Below the pieces are notes generated by a model. That model did no database searches, had not been told where the DNA came from, and worked only from the letters and a program-made list of their open reading frames with translations. A DNA stretch of 64,000 nucleotides from Geothermobacter hydrogeniphilus (GTDB lineage Bacteria; Desulfobacterota; Desulfuromonadia; Desulfuromonadales; Geothermobacteraceae), in assembly GCF_002898515.1 (NCBI RefSeq), contig NZ_PPFX01000002.1:1-64000 (forward strand). Direction: 5' to 3'. Of the stretch, positions 35,112 through 43,439 are shown piece by piece. The stretch's first letter is position 1, and each line of letters begins with the position of its first letter. Made by a program: the position numbers and the translations under genes.

Positions 35112-35414
35112 TTCTCAATCTCCTCCCGGAGCCACGTTCAACGCTAAATCACGGATAACAGGCAAATTGTGTCATTTTACGTATTTACCGTGAAAACAAG
35201 CAATTCTTTTTCTGCAGCGGATCCCCCCCAACCTGTGGACGGGGGGATCCGCCGGGCCCAGAATGCAGTTGAAACCGAGCAACAATCGTACCGACAACCT
35301 GAACAATTTTGGCGCAATAACTGCATTTCACGCTGTGCTCGTTTATTCTGCCCGGTTCACCGACCAACCCGCGTGGCCGCAAACCGGAGCTTTATTTATC
35401 TTAGGAGGTCGAAC
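35112..35414. other. Divergent intergenic region with a 12-bp perfect hairpin
   Basis: GCGGATCCCCCC (35217-35228) pairs perfectly with GGGGGGATCCGC (35241-35252). No T-tract follows on either strand. The rest is AT-rich and should hold both promoters; AGGAGG for the cytochrome gene is at 35403-35408. Confidence 0.6.
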
Positions 35415-36629
35415 ATGAAAGCTCAGATCATTCTCATCCTGCTGACGGCCGGGCTGATCATCCCCTGCCTGAGCGCCACTCCCGCCCGGGCAATTCCCGC
35501 TTTTGCCCGCCAGTATAAAACCGAATGCAAGACGTGCCACACCGTCTTTCCCGAACGCAATGAGTTCGGCGACGCGTTTGAAAAAAATGGTTTCATCTGG
35601 CCCGGCAAGGTCCACTCCCAGCCCCAGGTGAAAACGACCCTGTCTCCCGCGGAACGTCAGAAAGCTGAAGCCATGTATAACAGCGGCCTGCCCGAGCAGC
35701 TTCCGGTTTCGCTGCTGGCGCAACACGATGTGACCTACAACAGCGACGCGCAACCGAATTTTGACCTCGACGCCGAAACCGAGCTGGAGATCTTCGCGGC
35801 CGGGAATTTCCGCAACCAGGTCGGCTTCTGGGCGGAATACAATTTTGAACCCGACAAAACCACGGGTGAGATCTACCTGCAGCTGCAGCAGCCCTACAAC
35901 CTTCCCTTCAATGTCAAACTGGGAGAATTTAAGCCGAAACTGAGCATCTGGAAAGCGAATGACCGCCCGTCTCTCAGCAAGTTCGGCTACAACGGCATGA
36001 AAGTCGGAAACAACGATTTTGAAATCGCCGGCGAGCAGGGAGCCGTCGAACTCAATGGCGTTCTGGGATCCCGTCTTTTTGTCGCCGCCGGGGTCACCAA
36101 CGGACCGGACCCGAAAAGCGCCAACAACGGCAAAGACTATTACGGGCACATCTCGGTACGTATCGGCGGCACCGACTTCCTCGGTAAGGAGCCCGAGGTC
36201 GACCTTGATCATGACAGCGTCTGGGACTACCTGACCCTGACTATCGGCAGTTTCGGCTATTTCGGTTCCAACGCCGACGGGGTCAATGATTTCTACCGTG
36301 CCGGGCTGGAATCGGAAACCCTCTACAAGCGACTGCGGGTTCGCGTCAGCGGCATTTACGGCCGTGACGACGATCCCTCCGGCACCGGCGTAAGCGTGGA
36401 TTCACGCTTCGCTCTCGCCCAGGTCGAATACCTGATCGGCTCCGGCCTGATGCCGTCGATGCGTTTTGAATTCCAGGATATTGATGAAGAGGGAATCACC
36501 CGCCGCTATATCCCGGGAATCTCCTACGCTCTGCTGCAGAATGTGCGCTTTGCCGTTGAGTACCTGCACGAGACCACCCCCGACGAGACCATCCGGGAAA
36601 CAACCGGCCGGGTCACCTTCGTATTCTGA
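35415..36629 (+). CDS. Monoheme cytochrome c fused to an outer-membrane barrel
   Basis: The 404-residue protein has a signal peptide (1-26, ending PARA). A single heme site CKTCH is at 38-42 within YKTECKTCHTVFPERNEFGD. A long region from about 80 to the C-terminus has beta-barrel character and ends in VTFVF. This is the 'one-heme cytochrome plus porin-like barrel' architecture seen in metal-reducing bacteria. It would place a heme at the outer membrane. A small monoheme cytochrome gene follows 37 bases later. AGGAGG precedes the ATG. An exact electron partner is not evident. Confidence 0.82.
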   Translation: MKAQIILILLTAGLIIPCLSATPARAIPAFARQYKTECKTCHTVFPERNEFGDAFEKNGFIWPGKVHSQPQVKTTLSPAERQKAEAMYNSGLPEQLPVSLLAQHDVTYNSDAQPNFDLDAETELEIFAAGNFRNQVGFWAEYNFEPDKTTGEIYLQLQQPYNLPFNVKLGEFKPKLSIWKANDRPSLSKFGYNGMKVGNNDFEIAGEQGAVELNGVLGSRLFVAAGVTNGPDPKSANNGKDYYGHISVRIGGTDFLGKEPEVDLDHDSVWDYLTLTIGSFGYFGSNADGVNDFYRAGLESETLYKRLRVRVSGIYGRDDDPSGTGVSVDSRFALAQVEYLIGSGLMPSMRFEFQDIDEEGITRRYIPGISYALLQNVRFAVEYLHETTPDETIRETTGRVTFVF

Positions 36630-36666
36630 TTACAACCGGCTCCTTCCTCATGAAGAGAGAGGCACA

Positions 36667-37026
36667 ATGAAAAAACGAATACTGATTCTGCTCACCCTGC
36701 TGCTGTTCGCTGCTGGAGCGGAAGCCAAACTGGTTGTTATCGGCAGCGGCAATGACACCCGTTTCGATCCCTCCGGCTTCCCGCCGGACATGCAGAAGGC
36801 GTACAAGCTCATGGAGGTCAAATGCGTCAAGTGCCACTCCCTTGAACGGGTCGCCATCGCGCTGCAGACAGGTATCGCTCCCATTACCGGCGGGCTTTTC
36901 GACCGCAACGCAACCCGCGCTTACGGCATCAAGATGTTGCGCAAACCTGATTCGAACATGACCAAACAGGACGTCAAGATCGTCGTTCCGCTGCTCAATT
37001 TCATGCTCGACGAAGTCGAGCACTAA
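36667..37026 (+). CDS. Small periplasmic monoheme cytochrome c
   Basis: The 119-residue protein has a signal peptide (1-20, ending AEA) and one heme site CVKCH at 53-57. The likely sixth ligand is a Met in KMLRKPDSNM. It lies downstream of the cytochrome-barrel fusion in the same direction and probably shuttles electrons to or from it. A strong hairpin follows the stop. Confidence 0.85.
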   Translation: MKKRILILLTLLLFAAGAEAKLVVIGSGNDTRFDPSGFPPDMQKAYKLMEVKCVKCHSLERVAIALQTGIAPITGGLFDRNATRAYGIKMLRKPDSNMTKQDVKIVVPLLNFMLDEVEH

Positions 37027-37037
37027 CCCCCCATCCC

Positions 37038-37067
37038 CCCCGCTTCCCCGGCTGGAAGCGGGGGGAT
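37038..37067 (+). terminator. GC hairpin after the cytochrome pair
   Basis: CCCCCCGCTTCC and GGAAGCGGGGGG form a 12-bp stem with a short loop (CCGGCT). T-tract is absent, so termination may be weak or bidirectional. Confidence 0.6.
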
Positions 37068-37090
37068 GACATATTCCCTTCCGGCATCCT

Positions 37091-37990
37091 TCATTCAAAC
37101 CGTTCCGTCTGCGGATGAAACGCCTTCCAGACAAACCAGTAGGTCGTGACATGGGGAACCGTTCGCCCCTCGCTGTCCGTTATCCGCAGGCGGTCATCGC
37201 TCTTGTCATAACGAAACGACAATTTTTCTCCGCCAACCGAGTCCTCCAGTTGTCCCCGCTGCCTGACAACCGACAACGGGTAAGCCCGACTGACACCTTT
37301 CTTCTCGATGCCGACCACCAGTTCCTTGTCCTCTTCGCCGGGCCCGGCACGCAGAAAACCAAACAGCCCGCTGCGTCGACGGTAGTAATCTTCATAGGGG
37401 TCACGGCTGTAATCCCGGTCATATCCGGTCGCGGTGGTCAGGACCAAGGTACGCGGATGCCCGGCACGCCACTTGTCCCAACGGGTCAGGGTCGAGGGAA
37501 GAACATCCAGCTTCGCGCCACGCCTCGGCCCGGTCACCGCGTGGCGCAGAATCTGTGACCAGAGCGATTCACTTTGATGATCGTACATCAGCACATTGCT
37601 GCGATAGAGCAGGCCGGAGACCCCGAAGGTCAGTTCTTCATCACCGATTCGGCGGGAGTACACGACTCCCGAATAGGCCAGCGGTCACCAGGAAACCAGC
37701 ACCGGCAGGCCGCCGAAGCGATCGTTGACCAGTTCATGCCAGGATAGGATGCGGGTCGGGTAGGCCTTGGCGATCCCGTTGATGTCGACCCCCAGCACCA
37801 GTTCATCAGAACGCATGAAGGCGGCTTTGCCGGCAGCGGCGAATCGCGGTTCAAACAAAGCCGGAATGCCGTCTTTGGGCGGCCCGCCGGAGAGGATCTC
37901 GCCGGTATCGATATCGGCTCGGGAGAGATCCCAGGCGGCGAAAACCGGACCCGGCCAGAGTGACAGCGCCAATAACAGCAACAGGCGCAT
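37091..37990 (-). CDS. DUF3179 protein, probable selenoprotein (in-frame TGA at codon 102)
   Basis: A single minus-strand frame of 299 codons runs from ATG 37990 to the stop at 37091, interrupted only by TGA at 37685-37687. Before it: signal peptide (1-19) and the DUF3179 segment HELVNDRFGGLPVLVSW. After it: PLAYSGVVYSRRIGDEELTF, then SGLLYRSNVLMYDHQSESLW, the canonical DUF3179 core. Family members I know have a CPLC-type motif here, so TGA replaces the first Cys, giving U-P-L-A. A hairpin at 37647-37674 on the minus strand has a six-pair upper stem and a five-base loop (CGTGT) with G at position 2, about 20 bases after the TGA, consistent with a bacterial SECIS. AAAGGA precedes the ATG. The protein is periplasmic; molecular function is unknown. 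A plain nonsense mutation is the alternative. Confidence 0.82.
37647..37674 (-). promoter_or_regulatory. Candidate bacterial SECIS hairpin
   Basis: ATTC-GGGAGT / CGTGT loop / ACTCCC-(GCC bulge)-GAAT, beginning 10 bases after the TGA, with loop G at position 2. Both stem and distance fit the known bacterial range, but it was folded by eye. Confidence 0.6.
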
Positions 37991-38027
37991 GAGCGTGTTC
38001 CTTTCTCCTCCCTGGCAGTTCCGTGAT

Positions 38028-39041
38028 TCAGGTGAAAAGTCCGGCCAGGCGCGTGCCGCACTGTCGGCAGCAACCGCCCTCGAGGCGCATGGCAACCACC
38101 TGGAAGCCGCGCCGCTCGATGAGCCTCTCCCCGCACCCGGAGCAGAGGGTATGTCCCCCCTCGGGATCATGGACATTGCCGGTGTAGACATGCAGCAACC
38201 CGGCCTCCCGACCGAAATCGCGGGCGCGGCGCAGGGTGTCGGCCGGGGTCGGCGGGGCATCCAGCAATTTGTAGGTCGGATAGAACGCGGTGACATGCCA
38301 GGGAACCTCGCAACCAAGTTCACCGGCGATGAAACGGGCGATCCCGCGCAACTGGTCATCATCATCGTTGCGCCCCGGGATGACCAGGGTCGTCACCTCG
38401 ATCCAGATACCCTGCCGGCGGTAATCCTTCAGGGTGTCCAGAACACCGTCGAGAGAGGCCCCGGTCAGCTTGCGATAGACATCGTCGCGAAACGCCTTGA
38501 GGTCGATATTGGCGGCATCAAGGTAGGGTGCCAGCGCCGCCAGCGGCTCGGGCATGATATAGCCGTTGCTGATGAAAAGATTGCGCAACCCGGCCCGCCG
38601 TGCCAGCACTGCCGTATCATAGGCATACTCGAAGTAGATGGTCGGCTCGGTGTAGGTATAGGCGATGCTGTCACAATCCGCCTGCCGGGCGCGGCGGACA
38701 ATATCCGCCGGGGACAGGACCTCCCCCGCCGGCGGTCGCCCGGAAAGCGGCCACTGGGATATCTGATGATTCTGACAATGCAGGCAGCGGAAGTTGCAGC
38801 CGACCGTGGCGATGGAAAAGCTCAGCGATCCCGGGTCGACATGGTAGAGAGGTTTCTTCTCGATCGGATCGACCTGCTCGGAAATGCTGCGCCCGTAGAC
38901 GGTCGTATAGAGCGTCCCGTCGCGGTTCTCGCGCACGCCGCAACGACCCTGCCGGCCGACGGGAATCGTGCATTCAAAACGGCACAACCCGCATCGGACC
39001 GTCTGCCCCTCCCCTTTTTTCCAGAAGCGTGCCTCGTGCAT
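38028..39041 (-). CDS. AmmeMemoRadiSam-system type radical SAM enzyme
   Basis: The 337-residue radical SAM protein has the cluster-binding motif CX3CX2C at 82-89 (CNFRCLHC). Extra Cys pairs occur at the N-terminus (CGLC, C at 24 and 34) and at the C-terminus (CSGCGE and CCRQC), as in the AmmeMemoRadiSam radical SAM subfamily (pyruvate-formate-lyase-activase-like). The usual AMMECR1 and Memo partners are not adjacent. The ATG at 39041 has GGGGGAAAAGAG upstream. The DUF3179 gene starts 37 bases after its stop, so the two are probably co-transcribed. The substrate is unknown. Confidence 0.88.
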   Translation of the reverse strand: MHEARFWKKGEGQTVRCGLCRFECTIPVGRQGRCGVRENRDGTLYTTVYGRSISEQVDPIEKKPLYHVDPGSLSFSIATVGCNFRCLHCQNHQISQWPLSGRPPAGEVLSPADIVRRARQADCDSIAYTYTEPTIYFEYAYDTAVLARRAGLRNLFISNGYIMPEPLAALAPYLDAANIDLKAFRDDVYRKLTGASLDGVLDTLKDYRRQGIWIEVTTLVIPGRNDDDDQLRGIARFIAGELGCEVPWHVTAFYPTYKLLDAPPTPADTLRRARDFGREAGLLHVYTGNVHDPEGGHTLCSGCGERLIERRGFQVVAMRLEGGCCRQCGTRLAGLFT

Positions 39042-39137
39042 CTCTTTTCCCCCTGGTTTCGACCTGTCTCCAGTATAGCAGTAAGGGCGGGAGGCGGGAG
39101 GCTCAAGGTTCAAGAGGAGGGAGGAACATTCTATATT

Positions 39138-39171
39138 GTCCCCTTTAGGTTTGCGTCCCCTTTAGGTTTGC
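39138..39171. repeat. 17-bp direct tandem repeat
   Basis: GTCCCCTTTAGGTTTGC occurs twice head-to-tail just upstream of the radical SAM gene, in a short spacer also containing GGGAGG runs. Function unknown. Confidence 0.9.
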
Positions 39172-39196
39172 CCAGGTCAAGGATAGGACAGGTTCT

Positions 39197-42031
39197 TCAC
39201 TTCCGCGCCAGGTCCGGTTCACCGCAGTGTCGCAGGATGTCATCTCGGCAGCGGTCGCGGAGTTTGATTGCGCGGGACCAGACGGTCTGCTCGTCGGCAT
39301 CATCGAGAAGTCTGGCGCTGTCGAGGGGGCGCCCGATCCGGATGCTGATACTGCCCTGATGGGGGAATTTGTCGTCACCGCGCAGAATCGACCGGGTGCC
39401 GCGGATGACGATCGGCACCACCGGCAGACCGGCTTCGGCGGCGGCGACGAAGGCGCCCATGTGGAACTCACGCAGACCCGGAATTCGGGTGAAGGTTCCT
39501 TCCGGAAAGAACATCAGCGAACATCCCTCGCGGGACCGTCGGCCCAGGTGTCGCGCCTGCTCAATCCCTTTCTGTTTGTCAATGCGGTCGACGAATTCAG
39601 TCCCGATTCGCTGCAGCGGAACGCGCAGCAGGGCACTTTCTGCCAGTTCCTGCTTGGCGACGAACCCGAAGCGTATGGGCAGAGCGGCAATCAGGGCATA
39701 GCCATCCAGGTAACTGGAATGGTTGGCAACCAGCACGCAGGGCCCCTTCGGCAGATTTCCCAACCCCGTGACCCTGAGCGGGATGCCGCAGCCACGGCAC
39801 AGCAGGCGGAGGGCCAGACGCATCCAGGCCCAGCGCCAGGAGATGCGCGGCAGGAGCATGACGGCCAGGTAGACCGGTGGCAGCAACAGGTAGTAGAGTC
39901 CCCAGCTGCGCCCGGCGAAACCGCACCCGGCCAGCCACCGGCGGCTGCGGCGCAGTTGCCCGCGGAGGCCCATCATGGTCAGTCGCAGGTACTGCAGCCA
40001 GGGTTTGTGACGCTGGCCGAGGTGTCCCTGCTCGTAGAGTTCGCGGGCGGCTGTTCTGCGGATCTTGCCGCTCGAGGTTTTCGGCACCGTTTGCGGCGCT
40101 GCGAGCAGCAGGTCGTGGGGAGGGGTTCCGACCAGCCGCAGCGAGAGTTCGTTGACGGCGTTGCGCAATTGCGCCAGAATTTGTGGATCGGTTGCGCGCG
40201 TCTCCGCCAGGACCACCAGGCGTTCGGTGCCGCTGTGCCGGTCGGTGCTGCCGAAAACCGCGACATTCCCCTTGCGGATCCCTTCCAGTTCCGCGATCGC
40301 TTCTTCCAGCTCGGTGGGATAGATATTGCGGCCGGCAATGATGATCATATCCTTGCTGCGGCCGCTGATGTAGATATCACCGTGGCTGATATAACCGAGA
40401 TCTCCTGAGTTGAGCCAGTCGCCGTCGAACAGCTCAGCGGTTGCGGCCGGATTGTGGAAATAACCGCTGCAGGCCGAAGGTCCACGGAACTGGATATGTC
40501 CTTCCTGGCGCTCGGGAAGCTCGTGTCCTGATCGATCCACAACCCGGATTTCATGCTCCGGCAATGGTCGGCCGCAGGCCACGATCCGCAGCCGCTCTCT
40601 GCCGTTATCCTCCAACGGTACGGCCTTTCCGCTGCGGATAAAAATCTCCCGGTCGATGGAGTCGATCAATGGTCCCCGGCCGTATTCAGGGAAGGCCAGG
40701 CCGACTGAATTTTCCGCCATGCCGTAGACCGGCATCAGCGCTTCACGCCGGAAGCCATAGGCGGCAAAGCGCTCGATGAACCGTTCGATGCTGTTGGCAC
40801 TGACCGCCTCCGCGCCGTTGAAGGCACAACGCCAGGAGGAGAGATCCAGGCCGGCAAGTTCGTCATCGGAGAGCCGCGTGAGACAGATCTCATAGGCGAA
40901 GTTGGGCGCCGGCGAGAGGGTGCCGCGATGGCGGTGGATGGCATGCAGCCAGCGCACCGGACGATTGAGAAAATCGAGGGGTGAGAGGAGCACCAGCTGG
41001 GCGGCGTGGTAGAGACAGGAGAGCCAGCAGCCGATCAGGCCCATGTCGTGGTAGAGGGGGAGCCAACTGACCACCACGTCAGTGTCATCAACCTCAACCG
41101 CCCGGCCCATGGCGCGGATATTGGCCAGCAGGTTGGCGTGGGTGAGGATGACCCCTTTGGGATTTCCGGTCGAGCCGGAAGTGTACTGGAGAAAGGCGGT
41201 GTCCGTCTCCTGCACGGCCGGAGCGACATAGTCGTTGGTTGCTGCGCTGGAAAGTTCGTCGACCGTGAGCAAGGCCCGCAGGCCCGGGAGGTTCGCTTTG
41301 AGCAGCCGACCGAAAGTGCGGGCCTCGGGCATGGTGATCAGGTGGGTCGCCCGGCAGTTCTCAAGGATGACCACTTGTCGCCGCAGGTGTTCTTCCATCT
41401 GCGCCTTGCGGGCAGGCGGATAGATCGGCACCGGTACGCCGCCGGCCAACAGGGTTCCCCAGAAGGCAAAAAAATAGTTCGCCTCGCTCGGCAGCATGAT
41501 CGACACTGGCGATCCCGGCATCAGTCCGTGTTTTCGCAGACCGGCTGCGACCCGGGCGGCACCTGCGTGCAGCTGCCGGTAGCTGAGGATCTCGGCGTCT
41601 CCTTCATCGGTGTAAAAATGGATATGCGGGCGATCCGGCTGGTGGTCCAGGTGCCAGCTCAGAACCTCGGGGAGGGTTCGGGCGCTATGTGGCGCCGCTT
41701 CGGCTGCTCCGGCCACAAGACCCCGAACCCGCTCGGGAGCGCCCAGAGTCCGGGCGGTGTCAGCAGTGAGAACAGCACGCAACAGGTCGCGGGCCGTTTC
41801 GGCATCGGCGAAGGTTGTTTCCGCCAGGGCGATGCCGAAATGCCTCTCCAGACGCTGGACCAGTTCCATGCGGCCGAGGCTGTCGAAACCGAGAGCCTGA
41901 TCGAGGGAACTGTCGAGGGTCACCGCAGGGGTCGGTTGTCGCCCCGGGTGCAACTCTTCTCTCAGTCGGCGCAAAACATCAAGCAGATCTTCTGCCGTCC
42001 GGCCGGTTTGCTGGTGTCGGTTGTTGTTCAT
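39197..42031 (-). CDS. ACP / fatty acyl-AMP ligase / PlsC acyltransferase fusion
   Basis: This three-domain protein has 944 residues. An acyl-carrier domain occupies about 10-90, with the phosphopantetheine Ser51 in GFDSLGRMEL. An acyl-AMP ligase domain spans about 110-690, with the P-loop TSGSTGNPKG near 281-290 and the later GDLGYISHGDIYISGR segment typical of fatty acyl-AMP ligases. The C-terminal domain (from about 725) is a 1-acylglycerol-3-phosphate acyltransferase (PlsC) with HX4D in NHSSYLD near 768 and FFPEGTF. The fusion could activate a free fatty acid, hold it on its own ACP and transfer it to a glycerol- or lysolipid acceptor. The ATG at 42031 with GGAG upstream is preferred to an earlier one. 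It is likely cytoplasmic or membrane-associated. Confidence 0.88.
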   Translation of the reverse strand: MNNNRHQQTGRTAEDLLDVLRRLREELHPGRQPTPAVTLDSSLDQALGFDSLGRMELVQRLERHFGIALAETTFADAETARDLLRAVLTADTARTLGAPERVRGLVAGAAEAAPHSARTLPEVLSWHLDHQPDRPHIHFYTDEGDAEILSYRQLHAGAARVAAGLRKHGLMPGSPVSIMLPSEANYFFAFWGTLLAGGVPVPIYPPARKAQMEEHLRRQVVILENCRATHLITMPEARTFGRLLKANLPGLRALLTVDELSSAATNDYVAPAVQETDTAFLQYTSGSTGNPKGVILTHANLLANIRAMGRAVEVDDTDVVVSWLPLYHDMGLIGCWLSCLYHAAQLVLLSPLDFLNRPVRWLHAIHRHRGTLSPAPNFAYEICLTRLSDDELAGLDLSSWRCAFNGAEAVSANSIERFIERFAAYGFRREALMPVYGMAENSVGLAFPEYGRGPLIDSIDREIFIRSGKAVPLEDNGRERLRIVACGRPLPEHEIRVVDRSGHELPERQEGHIQFRGPSACSGYFHNPAATAELFDGDWLNSGDLGYISHGDIYISGRSKDMIIIAGRNIYPTELEEAIAELEGIRKGNVAVFGSTDRHSGTERLVVLAETRATDPQILAQLRNAVNELSLRLVGTPPHDLLLAAPQTVPKTSSGKIRRTAARELYEQGHLGQRHKPWLQYLRLTMMGLRGQLRRSRRWLAGCGFAGRSWGLYYLLLPPVYLAVMLLPRISWRWAWMRLALRLLCRGCGIPLRVTGLGNLPKGPCVLVANHSSYLDGYALIAALPIRFGFVAKQELAESALLRVPLQRIGTEFVDRIDKQKGIEQARHLGRRSREGCSLMFFPEGTFTRIPGLREFHMGAFVAAAEAGLPVVPIVIRGTRSILRGDDKFPHQGSISIRIGRPLDSARLLDDADEQTVWSRAIKLRDRCRDDILRHCGEPDLARK

Positions 42032-42171
42032 CAGCACTCCATCGGCCCTGCAGGGTCCATCGGTTATGCCGGATAAAATCATTTTATCAGGGATGTTGTG
42101 CCGGCTGTAGTTTATCGGGCCAATAAAAATCAGAAAGGTTGGTTGGGGAGGGAGGATTTTTCGGTTGGGCA

Positions 42172-42338
42172 ATCAGGGAGTCATCTTGAAAAAAACCAGC
42201 ACAAACGGTACGAGGTGGTCGAGAAGTACCCGAATGCAAGGCGTCTCACGGCCGAAGGAGTGAGGCGTAGCGGCAGCTACGTCGCAGCGACCGAGGACGT
42301 GAGCAACGCAGCAGATGTGCGCGTATCGGCCGCCCTCA
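42172..42338. repeat. Intergenic region with palindromic repeat, family B, copy 2
   Basis: The region contains GAATGCAAGGCGTC, then GAGGCGTAGCGGCAGCTACGTCGC and AACGCAGCAGATGTGCG. The first and last phrases match the minus strand of the repeat at 25257-25404, and the central hairpin matches 63526-63546. No gene seen. Confidence 0.6.
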
Positions 42339-43436
42339 CTAAAAGACAAAGCGGCGCATGCTGACGTTGAGCAACAACCCCACCCCCACCATCGTCGTCA
42401 CCATACTGGTGCCGCCGTAGGAGAAGAGCGGCAGCGGCACCCCGACTACCGGCAGCAGGCCGATGACCATGCCGAGATTGACGACAATGTGCCAGAAAAA
42501 CATGGCGGTGACACCGAGGGCGAGATAGGTACCGTAACGATCGGCGGCCCGGCGGGCGATATGCAGTCCCCAGAGGATGAGCAGCAGGTAGAGGGTCAAC
42601 AGCACCAGGCAGCCGGTAAACCCCCATTCCTCGGCGAACACCGAAAAAGCGAAATCGGTATGCCTCTCCGGCAGGAAGGAAAGCTGTGACTGGGTGCCGT
42701 GCATGAACCCCTTGCCGAACAGTCCACCGCTGCCGACGGCAATTTTCGATTGAATGATATGGTAACCGGAACCGAGCGGATCACGTTCGGGATTGAGAAA
42801 AGTCCGAATCCGTTCCCGCTGGTAGTCATGCAGCAGAGACCAGCCTCCACGACAGGCCAGGCCGGCAACCACCGCCAGCAGAATCAGGATCCGGCGACGA
42901 ATACCGGCAAACAGCGCCATGGTGCCGCCGATGAACAACACCATCATCGAGGTCCCGAGATCGGGCTGCTTGATAATCAGCAGCGCCGGCACACCGAGCA
43001 ACAGGAACGGCTGCCAAAGTTCCTTCAAGCCGAAACCGCCGAAGGGCGAGTTTTCACTGAAATAGCGCGCCAGGGCGATGATGATCACCAGCTTCATCAC
43101 CTCGCTCGGCTGCAGATTGAAAAAACCGAGATTGATCCACCGGGTCGCCCCCATGCTGGTCTTGCCGATCACCAATACCGCGAGCAGCAGCAGAATCGTG
43201 CCGCCGTAGAATAAAAAACTGAAATGTTCCAACCGACGGTAATCTAACAGGCAGACGGCAACGGCAATCAGCAGCCCGCCGCCGAGCCAGGCCAGTTGCT
43301 TGAGATAGATCGTGGAAAGGCTGCCCTGCCAGGCACTGGTGGCACTGTACAGGTTGCCGATACCGATCAGGCTGATCAGCAGGACCAGGCCGAGCAACGG
43401 CCAGTCAAAATGGGTCAGCAGTCGTCTGTCAAACAT
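42339..43436 (-). CDS. rodA: RodA, peptidoglycan glycosyltransferase of the elongasome
   Basis: The 365-residue SEDS-family protein has about ten membrane segments. It starts with MFDRRLLTHFDWPLLGLVLL, has LGKTSMGATRW-type motifs (VIGKTSMGATRWINLGFFNL) and ends with the conserved GGTSMV segment. It polymerises glycan strands during cell elongation in complex with PBP2. It is the last gene of the mreB-mreC-mreD-mrdA-rodA cluster and begins three bases after the mrdA stop. Confidence 0.93.
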   Translation of the reverse strand: MFDRRLLTHFDWPLLGLVLLISLIGIGNLYSATSAWQGSLSTIYLKQLAWLGGGLLIAVAVCLLDYRRLEHFSFLFYGGTILLLLAVLVIGKTSMGATRWINLGFFNLQPSEVMKLVIIIALARYFSENSPFGGFGLKELWQPFLLLGVPALLIIKQPDLGTSMMVLFIGGTMALFAGIRRRILILLAVVAGLACRGGWSLLHDYQRERIRTFLNPERDPLGSGYHIIQSKIAVGSGGLFGKGFMHGTQSQLSFLPERHTDFAFSVFAEEWGFTGCLVLLTLYLLLILWGLHIARRAADRYGTYLALGVTAMFFWHIVVNLGMVIGLLPVVGVPLPLFSYGGTSMVTTMVGVGLLLNVSMRRFVF

Positions 43437-43439
43437 TCG

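Noticed and set aside
35217-35252. Intrinsic terminator in the chemoreceptor leader
   Set aside because: The stem is strong but neither strand has a T-tract after it.
37091-37990. DUF3179 gene as an ordinary nonsense pseudogene
   Set aside because: There is only one in-frame stop, of the TGA type, exactly at the expected Cys, with the rest of the gene intact and a suitable hairpin. This reading remains the alternative until Sec machinery is confirmed.
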